Below the pieces are notes generated by a model that was given only the letters and a program-made list of their open reading frames with translations, was not told the origin of the DNA and did no database searches. From positions 1,054,001-1,118,000 of the forward strand of contig CP042279.1 of the NCBI GenBank assembly GCA_007858575.1: a DNA stretch of 64,000 nt. The letters run 5' to 3'. A program made the translations under genes and the position numbers. The stretch is from Streptomyces sp. WAC08241. Lineage in GTDB: Bacteria > Actinomycetota > Actinomycetes > Streptomycetales > Streptomycetaceae. Each line of letters opens with the position of its first letter. Position 1 is the first letter of the stretch. Shown piece by piece: positions 40,432 to 49,965 of this stretch.

Positions 40432-40929
40432 TCAGACGGCTGACAAGGAGGGGCCCGCGGAAGGCGGCAGGAGCGGCCCGCACTCCCACTGCTGGAAGAT
40501 CAGCCGGGTCTCGACCCGGGCCACCTCGCGGCGGGAGGTGAACTCGTCCAGGACGAGTCGTTGCAGGTCGGTGGGGTCCGCCACCGCCACGTGCACCAGG
40601 TAGTCGTCGGGCCCGGTGAGGTGGAACAGCGCCCGGGACTCCGGCAGGGCCCGGATCCGTTCGACGAACGGACCGATCAGTTCCCTTCGGTGCGGGCGGA
40701 CCTGGACGAGGAGGAGCGCTTCGAGGCCACGGCCGAGTTTGGCCGGATCCAGACGTAGTTGGTGACCGAGGATCACACCCGTGCGCCGCAGCCGGGCGAC
40801 CCGGTCCAGGCAGGTGGAGGGAGCGACGCCGACTTCGGCGGCGAGCTCGCGGTAGGTGGTCCGGGCGTCGTTCTGCAGGAGGCGAAGAATGTGCAGATCG
40901 ACCGGGTCCAGTACGACGGAATCGGCCAT
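40432..40929 (-). CDS. Lrp/AsnC regulator, divergent from methionine gamma-lyase
   Basis: Intact gene, 165 residues, from ATG 40929. LHILRLLQNDARTTYRELA and VAPSTCLDRVARLRRTGVI form the helix-turn-helix; LFHLTGPDDYLVHVAV is the RAM domain. It is divergent from a PLP enzyme with the methionine gamma-lyase Cys. That is the MdeR-MdeA arrangement known from Pseudomonas, where an Lrp-like protein activates the lyase. A GTAGCA inverted repeat lies in the 59-bp gap. Confidence 0.9.
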   Translation of the reverse strand: MADSVVLDPVDLHILRLLQNDARTTYRELAAEVGVAPSTCLDRVARLRRTGVILGHQLRLDPAKLGRGLEALLLVQVRPHRRELIGPFVERIRALPESRALFHLTGPDDYLVHVAVADPTDLQRLVLDEFTSRREVARVETRLIFQQWECGPLLPPSAGPSLSAV

Positions 40930-40938
40930 CGCCCGAAC

Positions 40939-40961
40939 GTAGCACGGAGCTTTCCTGCTAC
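40939..40961. promoter_or_regulatory. Candidate Lrp operator
   Basis: GTAGCA (40939-40944) and TGCTAC (40956-40961) are exact inverted halves around 11 bases, midway between the divergent Lrp and lyase genes. Confidence 0.6.
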
Positions 40962-40988
40962 TTGCCGGTATCCGTTCACAGTGCCGCC

Positions 40989-42204
40989 ATGGACGCCATG
41001 GATCTCGGCCCTCGGTCACCCCGAGGGCCCTTGCCACCGAAGCCGTGCACGCGGGCCGCGAGGATCTCGCCGACCTCGGACTGCACGCCCCGCCGATCGA
41101 CCTGTCCACCACCTACCCCTCGTACGACGCCCGGGCCGAGGCCGCCCGGATCGACGAGTTCGCCACCACCGGCGCCCGGCTCGACGGCCCGCCCGTCTAC
41201 GCCCGGCTCGACAACCCGACCGTCGCCCGCTTCGAGGAGGCCCTCGCCCGCCTGGAGGGCACCGACGCGGCCGTCGCCTTCGCCAGCGGCATGGCGGCCC
41301 TGACCGCCGTCCTGCTCGCCCGGGCGAGCCAGGGCCTGCGCCACGTCGTCGCGGTCCGCCCGCTGTACGGCTGCAGCGACCACCTCCTGGACGCCGGTCT
41401 GCTCGGCACCGAGGTCACCTGGACCGACCCGGCCGGCATCGCGGAGGCGATCCGGCCCGACACCGGCCTGGTCATGGTCGAGTCGCCCGCCAACCCCACC
41501 CTCGCCGAGGCCGACATCCGGGCCCTCGCCCACTCCTGCGGCTCCGTGCCGCTCCTGGTCGACAACACCTTCGCCACCCCCGTCCTCCAGCGGCCGGTCG
41601 AGCAGGGCGCCCGGATCGTGCTGCACAGCGCCACCAAGTACCTGGGCGGCCACGGCGACGTCATGGGCGGGGTCGTCGCCTGCGACGAGGAGTTCGCGCG
41701 GACCCTCCGGCAGGTCCGCTTCGCCACCGGCGGGGTGCTCCACCCGCTCGCCGGCTACCTGCTGCTCCGCGGCCTCTCCACCCTGCCGGTGCGGGTGCGG
41801 GCGGCGTCCACGACGGCCGCCGAACTCGTCCGGCGGCTCGCCACCGACCCCGGATCGCCCGCGTCCACTACCCGCGGATCGGCGGCGCGATGATCGCCTT
41901 CGAGGTGTACGGGGAGCCGCACGACGTGATCGCCGGGGTGCGGCTGATCACCCCGGCGGTCAGCCTCGGCAGCGTCGACACCCTCATCCAGCACCCGGCC
42001 TCCATCAGCCACCGGATCGTGGCCGAGGGCGACCGGCGCTCGGCGGGCGTCAGCGACCGCCTGCTGCGGATGTCGGTCGGCCTGGAGGACGTCGAGGACC
42101 TCTGGCGGGACCTGACGCGGGCGCTCAGCGCTCCGCCGGCCGGGACCCTCCGTGCTGCTGCGTCCGGGCGCCCGGCCGCGGTGCCGGGGCCAGCCGGGCG
42201 GTGA
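40989..42204 (+). CDS. Methionine gamma-lyase-like PLP enzyme (frameshifted)
   Basis: Cys/Met-metabolism PLP family, about 405 residues, from ATG 40989 (ATG 40998 also possible). The PLP lysine is in [11 protein letters not shown] (about 41635). [11 protein letters not shown] carries Cys at 41372-41374, where P. putida methionine gamma-lyase has catalytic Cys116; cystathionine synthases and lyases lack it. The likely reaction is methionine to methanethiol, ammonia and 2-oxobutyrate. Bases are lost near 41003 and 41855. The open frame overlaps the opposite gene by 80 bp, so the true C-terminus may be shorter. Confidence 0.85.
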
Positions 42205-43567
42205 TCACCAGGGTGCCCTCCTCGATCTGGTAGTCGAGGGCAGGTTGAGCGCGCGCATCGCGGCCACCATCCCCGTGTTGGACGACTGGGTCACGGCGTA
42301 CACGCTGTCGCAGCCGGCCTCCTCGGCCATCGCCACGAGCCGGCCGAGGAGCTCGGAGCCGATGCCGCGCCGCTGCCAGTCGTCCTCGACCATCAGCGCG
42401 ACCTCCGTCTCGTCCCCGTCCCACAGCAGGTGGCCCAGGGCGACGAGGCGGCCGGACGCGGTCTGCACGGCGAGGGTGCGCCCGAAGCGGGGGCTGAGCA
42501 GGTGGTCGAGGTAGCGGTCGGCGTCGCCGACCGGACCGTGGTAGCGCAGGCCCAGGGTGCGGGCCGAGCAGCGGTCGTGCATGGCCCGCGCGGCGGCCAG
42601 GTCCCGCTGGTCGGCGCGGCGGACGGTGATCTCGTTGCCCTCGGGCAGGGTCAGCACGTCCCGGCCGCGCGGGAGGCGCGGGCCCAGGCGGGCGTCGAGC
42701 TCGACCAGGGCGCGCGCCCGGGCGAACTCGGTCGGGGTGAAGGGGAGGTAGGGGCGCTCGACGACGAGCGTGCCGCCGTGCGGGTCGCGCAGCCGCATCA
42801 CGGTCTCCTCCAGGACCCCTTCGACCGGGGCCTGTTCGCCGGTGGGACGCCCGGTGAGGGAGACGGCCGGCACGGAGTGGAGGGTGCAGCGGCCGAGGAG
42901 CTGGCGCAGCGCGAGCGGCAGTTCGGCCGCGTCGAGCGCCGTACGGGTGGCGAGCCCGAGGACCCGGGTGGGCGTGTCCACCAGGTCGTGGGCGTCGGCC
43001 CGCTCGGTCCAGGTGTCCCGGCCGCCGGCCGCCGCGGTCTCCCGGACCAGGGCCTGGGCGGAGAGGTCGGCGGGGGCGCGCAGCAGGAACTCGTCGACCG
43101 TGCCGTCCGCCAGCGGATGGGTCTGGAGGGTGAGGATGTCCACGTCCAGGCGGGCGAGGACCGTGCAGAGGGCGGCGAGGCTGCCCGGGGTGTCCGCGAC
43201 GGTGGTGCGCATCCGCCACAGCGAGGTCCCGGCCGCCCGGCCGGACCCGCCGTCCGCACCGGGCCCCTCCGCCGCCGCGGGCTCCGGCCGCGCGGCGGGG
43301 ACGACGGCCGGACGCCCGCCGGGATCACCGGCGGGCGGGGCATGGTTGGCATGGCTGCGCCTCCGCGCCCACCAGGTGTGGAAGGCGGCGGTGGCGACCA
43401 GCGCGACCGCCGAGAACACCAGCAGGTAGGCCCTCCGGGCCCTTGGCGATGGTCTTGGCGATCGTGTCGGCCACCACCACGGCGGTGAACAGCGCGGCCA
43501 GTTCGATCAGGTCGTGCCGCCAGTGGTGCGGATGGCGGGCGCTCTTCGAGGACGTCACATCGGTCAT
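42125..43567 (-). CDS. ACT domain-GNAT acetyltransferase fusion with membrane N-terminus (frameshifted)
   Basis: About 480 residues from ATG 43567. Two hydrophobic helices come first (LIELAALFTAVVVADTIAK and LLVFSAVALVATAAF), then a Pro/Ala linker. An ACT-like domain follows (MRTTVADTPGSLAALCTVLA, about 43210), and a GNAT domain ends the protein, with QRRGIGSELL as the acetyl-CoA loop (about 42375). Bases are lost near 43433 and 42240; the final frame ends HGGSRPAER. It would be an amino-acid-sensing, membrane-tethered acetyltransferase; the substrate is unknown. Confidence 0.83.
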
Positions 43568-43622
43568 GACCTCACTGTGACCCAGTGGTGTTGCGTGATC
43601 ACGAACGCTTTGTGACTGACGG

Positions 43623-43648
43623 GTTAAGCGCCCCTCTGGCGGCTTAAC
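43623..43648 (-). terminator. Stem-loop after the SWIM/DUF6493 operon
   Basis: GTTAAGCGCC and GGCGGCTTAAC pair with a one-base bulge around CCTCT. The stem begins eight bases past the minus-strand stop at 43656 and precedes the GNAT gene start. Confidence 0.6.
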
Positions 43649-43655
43649 GACCGAT

Positions 43656-46534
43656 TCAGGCCGTTTCTGTCGGAGGCTGATCGGCCTCCTGACGGAGTGC
43701 GTTCAGCAGCCGCCTGGCCTGGACGACGAGCTGCGAGGAACCCCGCGCCGAGGCCACCACGTCGAGTCCGGCGACCTCCCCCGGGCCCCGCACCGCTCCG
43801 CGCAGTCGGCCGCGACCGCGAGCAGTTCGCCCAGCCCCCGCACCGGCTTCGCCGCGCCGACCAGCTCCGGAAGCATCGCCTCCAGGACCGCCCAGACCGT
43901 CCCGTACGCCCCCGTGACGGCCGCCGTACGAGCCGCGTCCGCCACCCGGTTCGGCTTGAGCGAGCCCTCCGCCACCAGCCACGCCAGCTCCGCCCCGAGC
44001 GCCCGGGCGTTCAGCTCGCCCCGCGACGCCAGGACGAGCAGCGCGTCCACCGCCCGCAGCCGGTCGTCGGAGTCGACGCAGCCGAGGCCGAACGCCAGGG
44101 CCAGGTGCACCGCGCGGCCCACCGGCCCCCGGCCTCGGCCAGCGCGGTCAGCGGCTCGGTCGTCTCGCGCTGGTCCTCGTCGACGGAGTGCGCCATGGCC
44201 GGAAGCAGACAGGCCGCCAGGACCTCGCGGTCGGCCGGGAGCACCGACGCCCACTGCGCCCGGTCCCCGGTCCAGTGGTAGCAGCGGTGGGGAACCACCG
44301 GCACGGCGCCGCCCAGCCAGTGGAAGGCGGGCGGGAACTCCTCCCGCACCACGGCGCGCTCGCCGAACCCGACCGCGATCCGGTCGATCAGCCACCACTT
44401 CCCCGAGGATCCCCGATCGCCCCGGGGAACAGCCGCACGGTCGCCCCCAGCGCGTCCTCGTCCCGCAGCCAGGCGGCGAGCCGCAGACCGGCCGGAGTGC
44501 CGAGCGCCGCCGCCTCCCCGGCCGCCCGGCCCGCCGACGGGTCGGCCCGCAGGACCCGGACCAGGGCCTGGGCGAGATCCACCGGGGCGGGCTCCGCGCC
44601 CGCGTCCCGGTAGGCCCGCAGCCGCTCCACGAGGACCAGCGGATCGATCCCGCCGGTGTGCAGGGTCGGCGTGGCGAGCAGGAACGGCAGCCCGTCCGTG
44701 CCCACCAGGGCGGCGGCCTCCCACAGCCGCGCCTGGAGGACGCCCGACAGGCCCTCGTGGGAACAGGACTTCCGCTCGGGCGCCTCCGCCCGGTGGCCGT
44801 CGATCACCGACCGCTCCACGAGGCCGAGCAGCGACGCGAGCACCACGTGGACGCCGTGGGTGAAGTGCGTGAAGTGGTGGGGCGTCTCCCAGACACCCGT
44901 CGGGAACGCCTCCCGCACCGCCTCCACCACGGCCGCCCGGTCCCGGTGCGCGTGCCGCACCAGACCGTCGAGCGCCCGCTCGAACGCCACGGAGTCCTCC
45001 ATGAGGCCCTTCGCCACCAGCTCCTCCACCAGCGCCCCGACCGTGGCCGCCGCGGGCGCCACCGGCTCCGGCCCCGGCACCGGCGGCAGGATCTCCTCGT
45101 ACGGCCCGGCGTCGGCCGTCCCCAGGGCATCCCCGAACAGCTCCACGGCCGCCCGCCGGTGCGCCGGGCCGAGCAGCCCGGCCGCCTCGGCCAGCTCCGC
45201 CCGCACCTCCGCGTCCACGGCGGACAGATACCTGCCCACCAGCTTGAGCGCCCGCTCCTGGACGCCGGTGTCCTCGTGCCCGAAGGCCTCCGCGACGGCG
45301 GGCAGCAGCTCGCCGGCCGCGCCCCGCTCCCGCGCGAGCACCTTGCCGACCAGGGTGAGCTGGGCCCGCACCAGCTTCTTCTCGGTGCGGAAAAGCACCG
45401 CGCCCGTCATCTCGGCCAGCGCCCCGGCCGGCAGCGCCCCTCCACGGCGAGTCCCGCCAGGACCTCCTGCGCGTACCCGGCGACCGGCGACGGGGCGTCG
45501 GCCGCCATCCCGATCCAGTCCGGGACCCGTTCCCGCAGCTCCTCCCGGGTCGGCGCGAGGAGCCGCAGCACCTCCAGCGGGAACTTCAGGTCCTCGCCCG
45601 CCCGCCGCGCAGCAGCCGGGACGCGCACAGGTCCACCACCCCGGCCCGGTCGAGCACCCCTCCGCGACGAGCGTCGTGATCGCCGTGGGCCAGTGCGTGG
45701 GCGCCTCCGGACCGACCGACCAGGTCATCCGGTCGGGGGTCTCGCCCATCGACAGCGCGTGCGCCACCAGGACCGGGGTCTGGGGGTCCGCGCGCAGCCG
45801 CTCCGGGAGCCGCTTGTCGGTCACCTTCCGCGTCCAGCCCAGGACGTAGCCGTCGGTCGCCGGGACCGGACAGCCGGAGCGCACCACGAGCCCGTGGATC
45901 AGTTCGTAGACGGTCTCCGCGACGTTCCGCCGCTTGGCGAGCCGCCCCGCCACGTCCGCCAGCCAGGCCGGGTCCCGGTCGGCGAGCACCGCCAGGACCG
46001 GGGTCGCGTCCTTGAGCTGCCAGCCCAGCATGTCGCTGCCGGCGAGCCAGGTCGCGGTCGCCGCCGCGCCCGTGTGGCACCCGGCCCCGCCACGTACAGA
46101 CCGCGCCGGATCAGGGCCGCCTCCTGCCCCCGCTTCCAGTCCCAGGCGCGGACCTCGGCGCGCAGCGCCTTCAGCCTCCCGAGGGCTTCCTTGCGCGCGG
46201 CGGCGTCCAGCGGCTCCAGGAGCTTCGGCACGTGGCGGGTCCGCCCGGCGCGCACCGCGTCGAGCAGCCGCTCGACCGCCGCGCCGTCTCCGGTCGCACC
46301 CCGCGCACCGTCCTCCACCGACACCGCCGCACCGCTCTCCGTGCCGTTCTCCGCACCGATTCCCATGCCTGTCCCCATTGTCTTCCGTCCCGCCCCTTCG
46401 ATCCGTTCCCCGATGCCGGCCACCGCTCCGGCCGCCCACTCCCTGATGCCGGCCACCGCCCCGGCCGCCCGCTTCCCGATGCCGGCCACCGCTCCGGCCG
46501 CCCGTTCCCCGATGTCCGCCGCCGGGCCTGTCAC
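43656..46534 (-). CDS. Large DUF6493-like helical protein (frameshifted)
   Basis: About 960 residues of Leu/Ala-rich, HEAT-like helical sequence, which I assign to the DUF6493 family by its length and its place behind a SWIM protein. GTG 46534 overlaps the SWIM stop (GTGA). The first 45 residues are four 11-residue repeats of AAGAVAGI-type. No catalytic motif is seen. The frame breaks about eight times, including near 46085, 45655, 45600, 45440, 44412, 44131 and 43790, mostly in G or C runs. Function unknown; a scaffold role for the SWIM partner is inferred. Confidence 0.68.
46412..46530 (-). repeat. 33-bp in-frame tandem repeat
   Basis: GATGCCGGCCACCG-type units begin at 46412, 46445, 46478 and 46511 (the last diverged), exactly 33 bp apart. 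They encode an 11-residue Ala/Gly/Ile repeat at the N-terminus of the DUF6493-like protein. Confidence 0.85.
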
Positions 46535-47900
46535 GGCGCGGCCCCGGCCGCGACCACCGCGCCCCGCCGGGCCATCCGCACCGCGAGCGCGTGCTTGCAC
46601 GGCCCCCGGCGCCCCCGGTGGTCCGCCCACCACTGGCAGGTGCAGCTCAGGACCCCGTCCGACTCCCGCACCCGGTAGCGCCGGTCGCCCGAGGCCACCG
46701 CCGCCGACTCGCCGTCGAGCTCCACGGCCCCTCCGCGACCAGCCGGCGCGCGCTCACCAGACGCGGGTTGTGGCGCTCGGCGCGGTCCGCGTCGTAGGGC
46801 AGCTCCCGGTGGAAGTAGGCCGCGTCCGCCACGTCGTACCCCACCCGCCCGGCCGTGCCGAGCCGGGTCAGCGCCGCCCGCACCCGGTCGGCCGTCAGGC
46901 CCGCCTGCGCCGCGAGATCGGCCGGGTCGATGCGCGGCTCCCAGGCGAGCAGCACCGCGACCAGCTCGGCGTCCTGCTCCGCCTCCTCCGTCGCGAGCGC
47001 CTCCAGGACACCGCCCTCGCCGGAGAAGCCCCGCGCCGGGTCGGGCGACAGCGTGAGCGTCAGCCGCATGCCCGGCAGGGTCACCTCCCAGGCGCTCGCC
47101 GCGGCCGTGCCGTCCGGCACCGGCCCGTACACCCGCAGCCCCGTCGCGTACCGCAGCACCCGCTCCAGGGCGGCCAGCCGGTCCGGCCCCGGCAGGCAGA
47201 CCGCGCCCGCCCCCGGCCGGGTCGTCGGCCGCAGGGTCCGGCCCGACTGCGTGATCCACAGCGGACCGCGCCCCGGGACCGCGCACGCGGCAGGGACCGG
47301 AGGAACCGCACGGCCTCCGCCCCCGTCAGCTCCGCCCGCAGGTCGAACCGCGCCGAGGCGACCTGGGCCTCGGCGAACCCCCGCAGCCAGCGGTCCGGCA
47401 GCGGCACCTTCTTCTCCACGACCGCGCCCGCGAGGGTGCTCACCGCCATCTCGTCGGGGCCGACCCGCAGGTGCAGCGGATCGTCCCCGCCATCCGCGAC
47501 AGCGCCTCGCGCAGCGGATCGTTGACGTCGACGTTGGTGGTGCCGTGCCCCGTCTCCGTGCCGCCCAGGGCCTCGTCGAGCACGTCCAGGCGCGCGTACA
47601 CCCCGCCGCAGCCGGAGAAGGACTCGAACCGCAGCCGGTCCCCGTTCCCCGTCACCACCGGATCCAGCGAACCCGGCCGTATCCGCTGGTGGTAGCGGGC
47701 CGCGGCGACGTCGGCGACCGCGAGCAGACCGCGGGCGGCGACCTGCGGCGAGGCCAGGAAGCCGGAGAAGAAGCGGGGACGGGCCTCGGCCCCGCGGGGC
47801 GTGAGGCCCCCGCCGTCTCCAGACCGAGCAGCCGGCCGGAGCCCGTGGACTCCAGCGCGGACGGGCGTGCGTAGGCGAGCGCCTGTACGGATCGCGTCAT
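46531..47900 (-). CDS. SWIM zinc-finger protein (frameshifted)
   Basis: About 458 residues from ATG 47900. The C-terminus holds the SWIM motif CxC...CxH (CTCQWW and GPCKHALA, about 46585-46650). Upstream are beta-rich segments and a winged-helix-like region (LAAQAGLTADRVRAALTRLG). SWIM domains bind DNA or protein. Bases are lost near 47805, 47488, 47287 and 46735. It is translationally coupled to the DUF6493-like gene, and the pair recurs in Streptomyces. Its role is unknown. Confidence 0.85.
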
Positions 47901-47952
47901 GGAAAACCGTAGGACCCACCACTGACAACGCCCTCCGGAAGCCCTTCGGGAC

Positions 47953-48046
47953 GGAGCTCCGTCAGGCCGGAGCTCTCTCGGGCCGGAGCTCCTCAGGCCG
48001 GAACCCCTTCAGGGGGAGCCCCTTCGGGCCGGAACCCCTCAGGGGC
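47953..48046. repeat. Six-copy 15-16 nt tandem repeat
   Basis: GGAGCTC- or GGAACCC-initial units start at 47953, 47969, 47985, 48000, 48015 and 48031. Each continues CTTCGGGCC or CTCAGGCC. The array lies between phoD and the SWIM gene, upstream of the latter, and is not in a reading frame. Confidence 0.8.
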
Positions 48047-48056
48047 CCGCCCGGGA

Positions 48057-49683
48057 TCACTGCCCGACGCGCCCCGGCCGCAGCACCTTGCTGAACAGCA
48101 CCTTCCCGCCCTCCGCCCGCAGGCGCACGGTCAGGTCCCCGCTGTGGCCGTCGATGTCGACCTCGCCGAAGTACGACGGGCTCTCCATCGGCGACAGGTT
48201 CCCCGCTCCGGAGCCCGCACGAACACCCGGTCGGGCCCGAAGGTCCCGTCCAGCGCGCTCGCCGGGAACGCGCCCGCCGCCAGCGGCCCCGTCACGAACT
48301 CCCAGAAGGGGCGAAGTCCTCGAAGGCCGCCCGCTCCGGCGCGTAGTGCTGCGCCGAGGTGTGGTGCACGTCCGCCGTCAGCCACAGCGTGCCGGTGATC
48401 CGCCGGTGCTTGACGAACCGCAGCAGCTCCGCGACCTGGAGCTCCCGGCCCAGCGGCGCGCCCGGGTCGCCCTGCGCGATCGCCTCGAAGTTCGCGGCCC
48501 CGTCCGGCACCACCAGGCCGATCGGCATGTCGGCCGCGAGCACCTTCCACACGGCCGTGGACGCGGCCAGCTCCCGCTTCAGCCAGGCCAGTTGCTCCGC
48601 GCCCAGGATGCCGGTGGTGTCGTCGGCCTGCCGGTTGGGCGAGTTGGGGTTCCGGTACGAGCGCATGTCGAGCACGAACACGTCGAGCAGCGGCCCGTAC
48701 CGCACCACCCGGTGCACCCGCCGCCCGTGCCCGCCCTGTCCGCCCTGTCCGCCCGGCACGTGGAGGGTGGAGACCGGCGTGTACTCGCCGAAGGCGCGCG
48801 CCGCCCGGGCGGCGAGGACGTCCACGTCCTTCTCCGCGTACCGGGGGTCGTCCAGGATCTGCCCCGGGTACCAGTTGTTCCGCACCTCGTGGTCGTCCCA
48901 CTGCACGATCGACGGCACCTGCGCGTTGAACGCCCGGACGTTGTGGTCGAGGAGGTTGTACCGGAAGTTGCCACGGTACTCGGCGAGGGTCTCGGCGACC
49001 TTCGCCTTCTCCGGCGTCGTGACGTTCCGCCAGACCCGCCCGTCCGGCAGGGTCACGCTCGGCTCGATCACCCCGTCCGCGTAGATCGCGTCCCCGCTGC
49101 ACAGGAAGAAGTCCGGGTCGAGCCGGCGCATCTCGTCGTACGCGCGGAAGCCGCCGATGTCCGGGTTGATGCCCCAGCCCTGCCCCGCGACGTCCCCGGA
49201 CCACAGGAAGCGGACGCCGTCGCGGCGCCGGTCCGGGGCCGTGCGGAACGTGCCGGTGACCGGCTCGCCCGTACGGCGCGGGTCGTCCGGGTCCGCCAGG
49301 GTGACCCGGTAGTGGACCTGCTCGCCCGCCGGGAGGCCGCGCAGGGCCGTGGTGCCGGTGAAGTCCGTGCCGGCCCCGAGCAGCGGCCCGCGGTGGCGGC
49401 GCGCCCGCCGGAAGGACTCGGTCGCGGAGGTCTCGACGATCATGCGCGCCGGACGGTCGGAGCGCACCCACACCAGACCGGAGGAGGCCGTGACGTCGCC
49501 CGCCTGCACGCCCCACGCGGCCCGGGGCCGGCCGGAGAGCGCGAACGCGGGGCCGCGAGGCCGGCGCCGCCGAGGGCGAGCGCGGCCGACGCGGCCAGCG
49601 AGCCGCGCAGGAGGCCGCGCCGCGCGGGCGAGGGCGCGGATGCGGGGGCGGGCACGGGGAGGAGCCGGGCACGGGTGGGACAT
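48057..49683 (-). CDS. phoD: Alkaline phosphatase D, Tat-exported (frameshifted)
   Basis: Calcium/iron-dependent secreted phosphodiesterase-phosphatase, about 540 residues. ATG 49683 has GGAGG seven bases upstream. The frame then changes near 49655 into a twin-arginine signal (ARRGLLRGSLAAS); GTG 49655 is an alternative start. PhoD motifs follow: WSGDVAGQGWG, CSGDAIYADG, WDDHEVRNNW and TADVHHTSAQH, holding the metal ligands. Further breaks are near 49560, 48313 and 48205. The C-terminus LRPGRVGQ ends at 48057. It liberates phosphate outside the cell; a PhoP box is not evident. Confidence 0.92.
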
Positions 49684-49776
49684 GGAAGGGCCTCCGGGAG
49701 GTGGTCGATTCCGGTCGTGGTCGCTACGCCGCCCCATGCCTAACGGCCGGGAACGGCGCCCGCGCGAACCCCGCGT

Positions 49777-49965
49777 GAACAGATCGTCCCGCCGGTCCCG
49801 ACCCGTCCGGGTCCCGGGTGCGAACAGCTCACCCCGCCGGTCCCGCCCCGTCCGGGTCCCGTATGTGAACAGCTCACCCCCAGCTCACCCCGCCGGCCCC
49901 GACCCGTCCGGGTCCCGTGTGCGAACAGCTCACCCCACCGGCCCCGTTCGGGCCCCACGTGAGCG
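49777..49965. repeat. 45-bp minisatellite between phoD and MocR genes
   Basis: Units beginning GAACAG(C/A)TC start at 49777, 49822, 49867 and 49923. The first two spacings are 45 bp; the third is 56 bp because an 11-base CCAGCTCACCC segment is duplicated. Each unit contains CCGTCCGGGTCCCG except the last, which is diverged. Confidence 0.85.

Noticed and set aside
43914..47525. A 1203-residue open frame on the plus strand
   Set aside because: It is antisense to the SWIM/DUF6493 genes, which have clear motifs on the minus strand. Its product is Arg/Pro/Ala-rich, the mark of a third-position shadow in GC-rich DNA.
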